From assembly GCF_030161615.1 (NCBI RefSeq), contig NZ_BSUN01000001.1, forward strand, positions 248,001 to 312,000: a stretch of DNA of 64,000 nucleotides. The letters are read 5' to 3'. This DNA comes from Demequina litorisediminis. GTDB lineage: Bacteria; Actinomycetota; Actinomycetes; Actinomycetales; Demequinaceae. Positions 54,809 through 64,000 of the stretch are shown here, in pieces. Under the pieces are notes generated by a model. That model ran no database searches and was not told the DNA's origin. It saw nothing but the letters and a program-made list of their open reading frames with translations. A program made the translations under genes and the position numbers. The stretch's first letter is position 1, and each line of letters starts with the position of its first letter.

Positions 54809-56329
54809 ATGAAGCGTCGAAGCACGGTGCGCGCGGCCAGGGCAGGCTGCCCTCGTGGCCGCGGGCGCGATGGCGCTTGGATGCCTTGCGGCGGCACCGG
54901 CAGCCGCGAACGTCACCCCGGAGCCGGTCGTGACGCCCATCGTCGTGACGCCCACGGTGGAGACGCCGGCCGCAGAGCCCAGCGATGTAGCCACCACGTC
55001 GCCCCCGTCACCCCGACCCACGAGCCTCACCGAAGCCCACTGGCTCGACTCCGGCGCCCTCCCCCACGCCCACCGACACCGCACCCGATCCGCAGCCCTC
55101 CCCCAGCGCCACCGCCGAGCCCACCCCCGTGACGCCCTCCGTGACTGCCGAGCCGGCGCCTCCAGATCCGGCGCCCTCCATGCCGCAGTCCGAGGACCCC
55201 CTGCACAGGAGTCACCCGACGCGCCGCAACAGGGCACCGTGACGGGTTCCTGGTCCGCTCCGCCCGCAGCGCTCACCCCGCGGCTGACCTTCAGCGACGT
55301 GTCCTCGGTCAAGGGCTCCGCCGGGTACACGCCGTACGCCACCGCGATCGAGTGGCTTGCCGCGCAGGGCGCAACCTTCGGCTGGGGCCTCGCGGACCGC
55401 TCGGCGACGTTCGATGCGCACGAGCCAGCCACTCGCGCCGACCTCGCGGCATTCCTGTTCCGCGCCGCGGGCCCTCCCGTGCATGTGCCCCCCGAAGAGT
55501 CTCCCTACGAGGACGTCGCGCCCACGGACGACACCTACGCAGAGATCACGTGGCTGGCCGCACGCGGCGTCGTGCTTGCGGGCCCCGCCCAGGCATTCGA
55601 CCCCGCGGCCGAGGCCTCGATCGCCGATGCCGCCGTGGCGATCCGTCGGCTCGCGGACGAGCCTCGCGTGATCCTCGTCCAGGGCCTCACCTTCACTCCG
55701 CAGAAGGAACCGACGGCGCTCCAGGACGCCCTGATCTGGCTCGACGACCGCCACCTCCTAGGCACCACCGCTCCATCCGCGCGGGAGGCGCGCGACACGG
55801 CCCTGAGCCGCGGCGAGGCTCGCCCAACTGCTGTACGAGGTACATGAGGCGGGAGTCGGACTCTCGACAACCCTTACCCTTGCCGAGCGGTGGGCCGAGC
55901 GCACCGACCTCGCGGGCACCCTCGAGGGGATGCGCAACGGCCTGTTGCCTGCGACGGCGCTCTGTCCCCTGCCGTGGGACGTGACCGAGGCCCTGGCGTG
56001 CCCAGCGGCCGCTGGCCTCGAGACCCTGAACGCAGCGTTCCGCGCGCAGTTCGGACAGGACATCCCCGTGGCCGATGCCTACCGTTCCCTCGCGGGCCAA
56101 CGCGCGGCGCGAGCCGACCGCGGCTGGCTCGCCGCGCAGCCGGGCACCTCGATGCACGGGTGGGGTGCGGCTATCGACCTCTCTCCGTCACAGGCTCGAT
56201 GGCGGCTTTGGGGGCGACGAGTACGCCTGGATCATCGCCCACGCACCGGCTCACGGCTGGGCGCTCCCCGCGTGGGCCGGGCCCCACGGCACCAAGCCGG
56301 AGCCATGGCACCTGGAGTATCAGGGGTAG
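54809..56329 (+). CDS. Secreted SLH-like / M15 D,D-carboxypeptidase protein 1
   Basis: 505 aa after correction. Signal peptide (ARAAALVAAGAMALGCLAAA), a 110-residue Pro/Thr linker, two SLH-like repeats (LTFSDVSSVKGSAGYTPYAT; VPPEESPYEDVAPTDDTYAE) and a VanY-type M15 domain with SMHGWGAAIDLS and EPWHLEYQG (zinc ligands). AGCT lesions near 54845, 55024, 55818 and 56196, and one missing C near 55193. The linker frame is recognised by its repeated Pro-Ser/Thr. Probably a cell-wall peptidase held at the surface. Confidence 0.82.
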
Positions 56330-56383
56330 GCTCGACGCTCGCCGATGATGTGGAGTGAGCCACACCGGGCTTCCCTTTGTCCG

Positions 56384-58142
56384 ATGCGCCCGCATGATCC
56401 CCTGAGCGCCGCGGTAGACCACCGCACCGTGCCCCACCCCTGGCCGAGGAGGCCCGCCATCTTGACCCCTTCACGGCCACTCGCCCGCCACGCGCTGCGA
56501 GCCTCCGCGACCGCCGTGATCGTCGCCGCACTCGCCGTCACGACGTGGGGCGTGCCCGCATCGGCCAATGACGATCCTGCCGCCACGGCCCCTGCCGCGA
56601 GCGCGACCACCGCAGCCGCGAGCCCATCGGCCTCCCCTTCGCCCAGCGTGAGCCCCACCCCGAGCGCCACCCCTGAGCCGAGCGTCAGCGCATCCCCCAC
56701 GCCTGAGCCGTCCGCCACCGCATCGGCCACGCCTGAGCCCACGCCGACCGCGCAGGAGACCACGGATCCGGAGGAGACTGACGGCAAGGACACGGAGAGT
56801 CAGGGCCCCGTCACCACGCCCGCTCAGCGCTCCCCGCTCGCGCGCGCGGCGACCGCGGACACGTCCGCCCTCGCCGCGACGGCAACGATCCACTTCACCG
56901 ACGTGTCTTCGAGCAAGTCCTCGTCGGCCTACTCTCCGTTCGCCAAGGAAATCGCGTGGCTCGCCAGCACGGGAGTGACGCGCGGATGGACGCTCGCCAA
57001 CGGCACCCGTGAGTACCGGCCGCTCGACACCGTGGCGCGCGACGCGATGGCGGCATTCCTGTACCGCTACGCAGGTCAGCCTGCCTACTCGGCCCCTTCA
57101 CGCTCGCCGTTCCTCGACATCCGCACGTCGACGGCGTTCTACAAAGAGATCACCTGGACGTCCGCGTCCAAGGTCTCGACGGGCTGGCGCGTCAGCGGCG
57201 GCGCGCAGTACCGGCCGTCCGCGGACATCTCGCGTGAGGCGATGGCGGCCTTCCTCTATCGGTTCGCAGGGTCGCCCGCGGTCTCGGTGCCGTCGACGTC
57301 GCCGTTCAAAGACGTCAGCACGTCGTCGCCGTTCTACAAGGAGATCGTCTGGCTCGCGTCCACGGGAGCGACCACAGGCTGGCGAACCTCCTCCGGAGCC
57401 GAGTTCCGGCCGCGCGCGTCCATCACGCGTGACGCGATGGCGGCTTTCCTCTACCGCCTTGACCGCGCCGGCATCGGCTACGCAGGCTCCACCGCCGCCG
57501 CGACCACACTGCGACACACCACCATGTACGTGTACGGCGCAAGCCTGCTGAATGTCCGCTCCTCGCCCTCGACGTCGGGCAGCGTCATCGCCTCGGTGGT
57601 GAGGGATACCGCCCTGCGCACCACGGGCAAGGTTTCGGCCGATGGTTGGATCCAGGTCATCGTCAACGGCAAGCGTGGGTGGTCTCACGGCTACTACCTC
57701 ACCGGCCGCAATGGCGCGGTGCTGACCAAGACCAAGGCGGAGAACTCCAACGGCAAGATTCCCCGGGGCAAGATGTGCACGCTCTCGTGGGACTCGAGCG
57801 AGATGTTGCTGTGCGCCGCGAAGGCGGACCTTGAGAAGGCTCAATGCGAAGTTCCGTGCGAAGTTCGGCACGAACATCCCGATCAACGACTCGTACCGCG
57901 ACTATGACGCGCAGGTGCGCGCCCGCATCCTGTACGGAAACATGGCCGCGATCCCCGGCACCTCAAACCACGGGTGGGGTGCGGCGATCGACATCTCCGG
58001 GGCGCGGCTACCGGGCGGCTACTCAGGTGAGCAGTACCTGTGGCTGCGCGACCACCTCACCGCCTACAACTGGGTGCTTCCCACCTGGGCGCGGCCCGAG
58101 GGGTCCAAGCCCGAGGCCTGGCACTTCGAGTTCACCGGTTAG
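56384..58142 (+). CDS. Secreted SLH-like / SH3b / M15 peptidase protein 2
   Basis: 585 aa after correction. Signal peptide ending VPASA, a Ser/Pro/Thr/Glu linker, three SLH-like repeats each ending xxMAAFLYR (at about 230, 300 and 365), an SH3b-like domain (ASLLNVRSSPSTSGSVIASV) and a VanY-type M15 domain (SNHGWGAAIDISGA, EAWHFEFTG). One AGCT lesion near 57839 (LEK|LNAKFRAKF). Paralogue of the preceding gene. The exact start is unsure (ATG 56384 or TTG 56462). Confidence 0.82.
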
Positions 58143-58148
58143 GCGGCC

Positions 58149-58986
58149 TCACGCGATCTGGGTGACCTTGACCGTCACGTCGAGGTTGTCGGTCGCGCCA
58201 GCGACCACGCCCGAGAGCGGCGGCACGTCGCGGTACTCGCGCGCCCGGCCCACGATCACGTGGTGGTCACCCACCTCGCGGTCGTTGGTGGGGTCAAAGC
58301 CCGTCCACTCCCCGGTCCACCACTCGACCCAGGCATGGCTCTCTCCCGCCACGGTCTCGCCGATCTCGGCGTCGCGCTTGGGGTGCAGGTAGCCGGAGAC
58401 GTAGCGCGCGGGGATGCCTACGGAGCGCAGAGCACCGAGCGCCAGTTGCGCAAAGTCCTGGCACACGCCGGAACGCGCCTCCCAGGCCTCCGTCGCCGCC
58501 GTGTGAACGGTGGTGGCACCCGGCACGTACATCACCTCGGAGTGCAGATACTCGCACACCGCCCGCGCCGTCTCCTCCGGTCCAAGCCGACGGGACGCTT
58601 CGCGCGCGAACTGCGCGAGCCTGCTCGGGAGGCGCTGTGGTGGGTGAGTTCTCGAGATACTCGCACAGCAGGTCCTGGAAGCGCGGCCCCTGCAGCGCGT
58701 CCCATCCCGCGCGCTCCCCCGCGGAAGCCTGGTTCGTCACCTCCACCACGGAGCGCGCGTCGACCGTGAGGCTGCGGTGCGGCTGCAGCACCTCGAAGGT
58801 GGTGACGTCGCACTCCCAGTAGTCGCGATAGGAGGAGCGCCATGACACCGGCGAGATGTCCACGGACGAGTCGAGCACACGCTGTCGTGGAAGCCACGCA
58901 GGAGTGACCCGCGCCTCGTTGTAGGACGATCCCACATCGGCCGCGTAGCGGAAGTGGGTCCGGTGTTCGATGCGCAGCGTGGTCAC
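58149..58986 (-). CDS. Transglutaminase-like protein (ATP-grasp/Alpha-E cluster)
   Basis: 278 aa after correction. Conserved N-terminal fold (LRIEHRTHFRYAADVGSSYN) and a transglutaminase core with the triad in RSGVCQDFAQLAL (Cys), GESHAWVEWW (His) and GFDPTND (Asp). Homologue of mycobacterial Rv2409c. AGCT lesion near 58620 (PEQ|LAQFARE). The GTG overlaps the Alpha-E stop (GTGA). Confidence 0.88.
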
Positions 58987-59906
58987 AATGCCTCCTGGTT
59001 CCACACGACGGTCGCGTCGGGCAGGAAGTAGCGATCGCGGATGATGTCCGATGCCGTGGCACAGGCCTTCTGGACGGCCTGCATCTGAAACGCGAGGTCG
59101 TCAAGGATCTCCCTGACCGGCGAGTACTCGAGGTTGGTGCGGGCGCGGCCAAGGGCCAGTTGCGCACGCCCGGCGAGAGTGCGGGAACGCGCGGACCCCT
59201 CGATGTCCGCGAGGATCGACTCCGCCATGTCGAGGTTGTAGGCGATGGAACGCGGAAAGAGCCGGTCTACGAGCAGGAACTCCGCGGCGCGTTCCTCCGT
59301 GACCAGGGCGCGCACGGTCCGCAGGTATGCCTCGTGTGCGGAGCAGGTGCGCAGGAGCGTGGTCCAGTCGGGCCCCGTGGTGCCGTCAAGGGAACGCGTC
59401 ATGAGCAGGCGGGCGATCATGTCTGCGCGCTCAAGCGAACGGCCGAGTTCGAGGAAGTGCCAGGCGTCGTCGCGGGACGTGGTGGCCGAGGCGAGCCCGC
59501 GCACCACCGCGGTGCGCTCGCGCACCCACACGAAGTACTCATGTGGACGCGCGGCTCGCGACCATCGTGAGAGTTCCATGCGGGTGGTGTTCAGCGACTC
59601 CCACACCTCTGTCGAGATCACCTCGCGAGCACGCCGGGCGTTCTCGCGTGCGGCCATCAGCGAGCCAGCGATCGAGGAGGTCCTGTCGCGGTCAAAGGCG
59701 AGACGTTGGAGGACATCGGACCGGGTCACGGGGCCGTCCGCCTCGGCGCTCATCACCGTCAGGATGGAGGCGTTGGCGCTGGGCTCATCGACCCAGGGGT
59801 CCTCGAGCAGGACGTTGAGGTGGACGTCGAGCAGGCGGGCGGTATTGTCCGCACGCTCCACGTAGCGGCCAATCCAGAACAGCGACTCGGCGATACGGCT
59901 CAGCAT
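58983..59906 (-). CDS. Alpha-E domain protein
   Basis: 307 aa, uninterrupted. All-helical, with [20 protein letters not shown] and [18 protein letters not shown], and [20 protein letters not shown] near residue 180. Homologue of Rv2410c. Unknown biochemistry. Always found with the ATP-grasp and transglutaminase-like partners. Confidence 0.88.
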   Translation of the reverse strand: MLSRIAESLFWIGRYVERADNTARLLDVHLNVLLEDPWVDEPSANASILTVMSAEADGPVTRSDVLQRLAFDRDRTSSIAGSLMAARENARRAREVISTEVWESLNTTRMELSRWSRAARPHEYFVWVRERTAVVRGLASATTSRDDAWHFLELGRSLERADMIARLLMTRSLDGTTGPDWTTLLRTCSAHEAYLRTVRALVTEERAAEFLLVDRLFPRSIAYNLDMAESILADIEGSARSRTLAGRAQLALGRARTNLEYSPVREILDDLAFQMQAVQKACATASDIIRDRYFLPDATVVWNQEAL

Positions 59907-61491
59907 TCCGAGCCTCCTTCCGCCTGCTGCTGTTGTTGTTGCTGCTGTTGGCCCGCGACCGCGTCCTCGGGGTGTGCCGTCTGCGGCACCGCCTGCATGC
60001 CGCCAAACTCGACCTTGGCCTCGGGTGCCTGACGCGGAGTGCGATCCCGCACGCCACCGAGCACCCACGTGTCCTTGGACCCACCCCCTGAGACGAGTTG
60101 ACGATGAGCCTGGCCACGCTCCAGCGCAACCCTGGTGAGGCCACCGGGCAGCACCCACACGTCGTCGCCGTCATTGATGGCGAAGGGACGGAGGTCCACG
60201 TGGCGCGGCTCGAGCCCGTCCTCGGTCAAGGTTGGCACGGTCGAGAGCCTGCACGACCGGCTGGGCAATCCAACCACGCGGGTCCTCGAGGATGCGCTCC
60301 TTCGCGGCAGCGAGGTCGGCGCTCGATGCCTTGGGCCCGATGAGCACCCCCTTGCCGCCCGCGCCGTCGACGGGCTTCACCACGAGTTCGTCGAGCCGGT
60401 CGAGCACCTCCTCACGCGCGTCGCGTTCCTCGAGCCGCCACGTGTCGACGTTGGGCAGGATGGGGTCTTCCTCGAGGTAGTACCGGGTGAGGTCGGGCAT
60501 GTAGGTGTAGATGAGCCTTGTCGTCGGCCACGCCGTTGCCGATGGCGTTGGCGATGGTGACGTTGCCCTGGCGTGCCGCGTTCACGAGTCCCGGCGCCCC
60601 GAGCGCGGAATCGGGCCGGAACTGGACGGGATCGAGGTAGTCGTCGTCCACCCGGCGGTAGATGACGTCGACCCGACGCCTGCCTGCCGTGGTGCGCATG
60701 TACACGCGGCCGTTGACGGTCTCGAGGTCGCGCCCCTCGACCAGGCTCCACGCCCATGGTCCGCGCCAGCAGCGAGTGCTCGTAGTACGCCGAGTTGTAC
60801 ACGCCGGGCGTGAGCACCACGATGGTCGGGTCGTCCACCCCCTCGGGAGCAGACTTCGCCAGGGCCGAGCGCAGACGCCGCGAGTACTCGAGGACTGGGC
60901 GAATCCCCATCGCTCCGAACATCTCCGGGAACATCTGGCTCATGGCCCGCCGGTTCGAGAGCACGTAACTCACCCCCGACGGCACCCGCACGTTGTCTTC
61001 GAGCACGCGCCAGATGCCGTGTTGGTCCCTGACCAGATCAATGCCGCCCACGTGGACGCGCACGCCGTTGGCGGGCTCTACCCCCGCCACCTGGCGGTAG
61101 TAGTACTGGCTGGAGGCGATGAGGCGGCGCGGCACGAGACCATCGGTCACACAACGCTGCGAGCCATACACATCCGCGAGAAAGGCCTCAAGTGTCCTGA
61201 CCCGTTGCGCGACACCGGGCGAGATGATGTCCCATTCATCGGAGCCCACCACCCGCGGCACGATGTCGAGAGGAAACGGACGCTCCTCGCCGGCGTGGTC
61301 AAAGGTCACGCCCTGAGCGAGATACGTGGAGGCAAGCGCCTCCGCTCGGGAGTAGAGGTCGTCTCCACTCATGCGGTCGATCTCGGTGTAGACGTGCCGA
61401 TAGTGCTCGCGAACGTTGCCGTCGAGGTCCATCGCCTCATCCCACGCCGCGGACGGCGTGTATCCGCTCCAGGGGTCGCCGCTGCGCTCAT
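59900..61491 (-). CDS. Circularly permuted ATP-grasp protein
   Basis: 529 aa after correction. [60 protein letters not shown] and [17 protein letters not shown] are COG2308 hallmarks. Homologue of Rv2411c, a probable peptide ligase. AGCT lesions near 60743, 60516 and 60246. The start at ATG 61491 needs a T added in GCAGCGGCGAC (AGCTG). The C-terminus carries nine Gln. The stop overlaps the next ATG. Confidence 0.88.
59929..59955 (-). repeat. (CAG/CAA)9 polyglutamine tract
   Basis: Nine consecutive Gln codons, mixed CAG and CAA, in the extreme C-terminus of the ATP-grasp protein. Simple repeat that could vary in length. Confidence 0.8.
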
Positions 61492-61500
61492 GACCCCACG

Positions 61501-62951
61501 TTAACCAGGAATCATGTCCGCCGCGTGGCGGCGGTGTGTCGCGACGGTTGCGCGGCGCGCGCTCGCCGCGCCACCGTCGCGCGCCGCGCCTGGCCTGGGC
61601 TTCTCGGCACCCTTACGGGCGTAGTACCACCACGCGAGGGCGGTGCCCACGAGCGAAAGCGCCACCCACCACCAGAACAGCACGGCCTCGGGGGCCGATG
61701 CCACGATCACCGAGAAGAAGAACGGCCCGAATGCGGCGATCGCGGCGGTGAAGCCGATCACGCCGCCGGACTGGCGGCGCTCGAAGATCGACGGCATCTG
61801 CTTGAAGGTCGAGGCGTTGCCCGCGCCGGAGAAGAAGAAGATGGCGAGCATGCCCCACAGGAACTTGGGGAAGTCGTCGACCGAGTCGGGAGACAGCCTG
61901 GAACGCCGTGTAAGCACAGGAGGCGGCGACGCCCGCGCACGCGAAGACGGAGACCTTTCCTCCCCCGAGTCGATCCGACACGGGGCCGAAGGCGACACGC
62001 GCCGCAGAGCCGATCAGGGCGCCGAGGAAGGCGTACTGCGCCGGGTTGATGCCCGCGTCGCCAAAGACGTCGGTGCCGAACGTCGTGTCAATGAGCAGCG
62101 CGAAGATGGCAGCGAAACCGGAGAAGGCGCCGAAGTTCACCACGTACAACACGGTCATGATCCACGTGTGCTTGTTCGAGAAGATGTCGAACTGATCCGA
62201 GACCTTCGAGACGCGAATGGGCACGGACTTCAGCAGGAGCCACGCAAGGATGGTGCCGATCACCGTCAGCGAGGACCACGCGTACGCCGCGTTCTGATAC
62301 CAGACGTCCACGGATTCGCCGGTCGCGGCATCAGTCATGGTCTGCGGGTCGCCGATCGCCCACGAGAAGGCGCCGCCCAGCAGCATGAAGTAACGATCCA
62401 CGGGGTGGCGAGCCTGAACAATGGAGACGCCGAAGTTGCCGACACCGGCCTGGACGCCGAGCGCGGTGCCTGCCTTGGAGCGCGGGAAGAAGTATGAGGT
62501 CGACGGCATGAACCCGGCGAAGGCGCCACCGCCGATGCCCGTGAGGAAGGCGAGGAAGAGCAGGAACCAGTACGGCGTCTCGGGGTTTTGGACGGCGAGC
62601 GCCCAGCCGATGATGGGCACCAGCAGGAGGCCCGTCGAGTACGTCACGAGCCGGCGCGTGCCCAGGATGGGCGGCAGGAACATCCACACCAGGCGCAGCA
62701 GGCCGCCCGAGAGTCCGGGCATCGACGTCAGCCAGTAGAGCCTGCGACTTCGAGATGTCGAAACCAAGGTCATTGAGGACGGGCGCCACCGCCGAGACCA
62801 GGAACCACACGATGAAGCACAGCGTGAGGTTGAACGTGGTGACCCACAGCGTCCGCCACGCGAGCGACTTGTTCCAGTCGGGACCCTCCGGATCCCAGTC
62901 CGTCAACCACTCCGAGCCCTTGCGCGCGGGCAACGCCCCAGCCTCGCTCAT
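61501..62951 (-). CDS. narK: Nitrate/nitrite transporter, major facilitator family
   Basis: About 482 aa after correction, twelve-helix MFS. MPGLSGGLLRLVWMFLPPIL, GIGGGAFAGFMPSTSYFFPR and FFFSGAGNASTFKQMPSIF are NarK signatures. AGCT lesions near 62729 (SQ|LYWLTSM), 62412 (VQ|LATPWIV) and 61896 (FQ|LSPDSVD). A base is missing near 62395 (WIV..YFMLLGG). Divergent from narG, consistent with nitrate uptake for respiration. Confidence 0.9.
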
Positions 62952-63026
62952 GTGATCTCACCTCTCCGTGGGATACCGTCCCGACCCACGCTAGCGGCTT
63001 CCAACACCGCGTGCCCGGCGGACGCA

Positions 63027-63051
63027 TTTACGCACACCATTGATGCGTAAA
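63027..63051. promoter_or_regulatory. Inverted repeat in the narK-narG intergenic region
   Basis: TTTACGCA-N9-TGCGTAAA, a perfect 8-bp dyad about 75 bp upstream of narK and 150 bp upstream of narG. A likely regulator site for one or both. The regulator is not identified. Confidence 0.55.
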
Positions 63052-63197
63052 AGGGTGAGGTACCAGGCGAATCGATCCGTAGGACGTTAGTCCCGGCTCG
63101 CCTTGCGAGGGGTGCTCCAATCTGCCAGAGTGCTAAAGACGGGCCACTGCGACGGCGCAGCGACCCCTGCACATCGCGCCACATCTGAGGAGAGCCG

Positions 63198-64000
63198 ATG
63201 ACCCCCACGGACCCCGTCGACCGGACCATTGCAGGCAGTTTCCTCGTCAACGCCGGACGCTTCCTCCACAAGGGCGAGGTGTCCGATGACCTGAGGTCAG
63301 TGACGCTGAAGGGCGGCCGCGGCGCGGATGTCTTTTACCGGGACCGCTGGAGCCACGACAAGATCGTCCGCTCGACCCACGGAGTGAACTGCACCGGATC
63401 GTGCTCCTGGAAGGTGTACGTCAAGGACGGCGTGATCACCTGGGAGAACCAGCAGACCGACTATCCGTCGGTGGGGCCCGACAGCCCCGAGTATGAGCCT
63501 CGCGGCTGCCCCCGTGGCGCCGCCTTCTCCTGGTACACCTACTCTCCGACCCGCGTGAAATACCCCTACATCCGTGCCACGCTCCTCGAGCCTGTACCGC
63601 GCAGCAAAGGCCACACACAAGGACCCCGTTGACGCGTGGGCGTCGATTCAGGACGATCCGGAGGCGCGGCGCTCGTACCAACGCGCACGGGGCAAGGGCG
63701 GCCTGGTGCGCGCGTCATGGGCCGAGGCCAAGGAGATCGTCGCGGCCGCCCACGTGCACGCCATCAAGCGCCACGGACCGGACCGTGTCTTCGGCTTCTC
63801 GCCGATTCCGGCGATGTCGATGGCGTCCCACGCCGCGGGCAGCCGCTTTATCTCCCTGCTCGGCGGCTCCATGCTCTCGTTCTACGACTGGTACTGCGAC
63901 CTTCCCGTGGCCTCGCCGCAGGTGTTTGGCGACCAGACCGACGTGCCCGAGTCCGCCGACTGGTACAACGCGAGTTACCTGATCATGTGGGGGCGAACGT
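63198..64000 (+). CDS. narG: Respiratory nitrate reductase alpha subunit, N-terminal part
   Basis: About 267 residues. RSTHGVNCTGSCSWKVYVKD gives the His/Cys iron-sulfur site, then GLVRASWAEAKEIVAAAHVH and a molybdopterin-binding region (SFYDWYCDLPVASPQVFG). AGGAGA precedes the ATG. An AGCT lesion near 63592 (LLE|LYRAAKAT). Transfers electrons to nitrate at a Mo-bisMGD centre. The gene continues past the window. Confidence 0.92.

Noticed and set aside
61520..61600. GC-rich inverted repeat at the narK 3' end
   Set aside because: It lies within the narK coding end, where biased Ala/Arg codons produce partial symmetry, so I do not call it a terminator.

Overview
The window is very GC-rich (about 70% by eye) and gene-dense. 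It has the content and order of an actinobacterial chromosome, probably Micrococcales-like, although nothing fixes the genus. Indicators are the hrcA-dnaJ-rsmE-HIT-phoH-ybeY-corC-era run, lepA-hemW, rpsT-holA-comEC-comEA-degV-leuS, Zur-controlled cysteine-poor ribosomal proteins, a leucine attenuator before leuA, and the ATP-grasp/Alpha-E/transglutaminase trio.

The dominant feature is damage at one tetranucleotide. Almost every conserved gene is interrupted by frameshifts, and about 75 of them sit at AGGCT or AGCCT. Removing one base to restore AGCT returns the conserved protein each time (rpsT, era, lepA, leuS, dnaG, leuA, glyS and others). A tRNA carries the same lesion in its universal TAGCTCAG. 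A few sites instead lose one or two bases at an inferred AGCT, and a smaller class lacks one base in C/G runs. I read these as systematic base-calling errors at a probably modified AGCT motif in a long-read-only assembly, not as real pseudogenes. Genes are therefore annotated as single reconstructed CDSs, and after correction nearly all lengths come out as whole codons.

Layout. 0-2.2 kb: glpD (cut by the left edge) divergent from a SorC-type regulator around a palindromic operator. 2.2-6.4 kb: dinB, two tRNAs, a VOC protein and dnaG. 6.5-8.8 kb: small membrane proteins and a DUF368 protein. 8.8-12 kb: dgt, then an AbiEi/DUF559 protein and a RibD-like reductase bracketed by two inverted copies of a 55-bp repeat. 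12.1-16 kb: dusB, a YibE/F protein and glyS. 16.1-21.9 kb: a zinc-starvation module with two Zur boxes, cysteine-poor ribosomal proteins plus an HU-like protein, a CobW-like protein, znuACB and zur. 21.9-28.3 kb: a DedA-like protein, uppS, and a phosphonate-type ABC importer with a HAD hydrolase and an RpiR regulator. 28.5-38.2 kb: recO, a GNAT enzyme, a lipoprotein, leuA with its leader peptide, era, corC-like, ybeY, phoH, HIT, rsmE, dnaJ and hrcA (CIRCE). 39.3-41.1 kb: four DUF4870-type proteins. 41.2-46.7 kb: hemW, lepA, a GGDEF/EAL protein and a PemK-like protein. 46.7-54.6 kb: rpsT, holA, comEC, comEA, degV and leuS. 54.8-58.1 kb: two secreted SLH-like/M15-peptidase proteins. 58.1-61.5 kb: transglutaminase-like, Alpha-E and circularly permuted ATP-grasp genes. 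61.5-64 kb: narK divergent from narG, which runs off the right edge. No gene-free stretch exceeds about 300 bp. I saw no rRNA, CRISPR array, insertion sequence or prophage.
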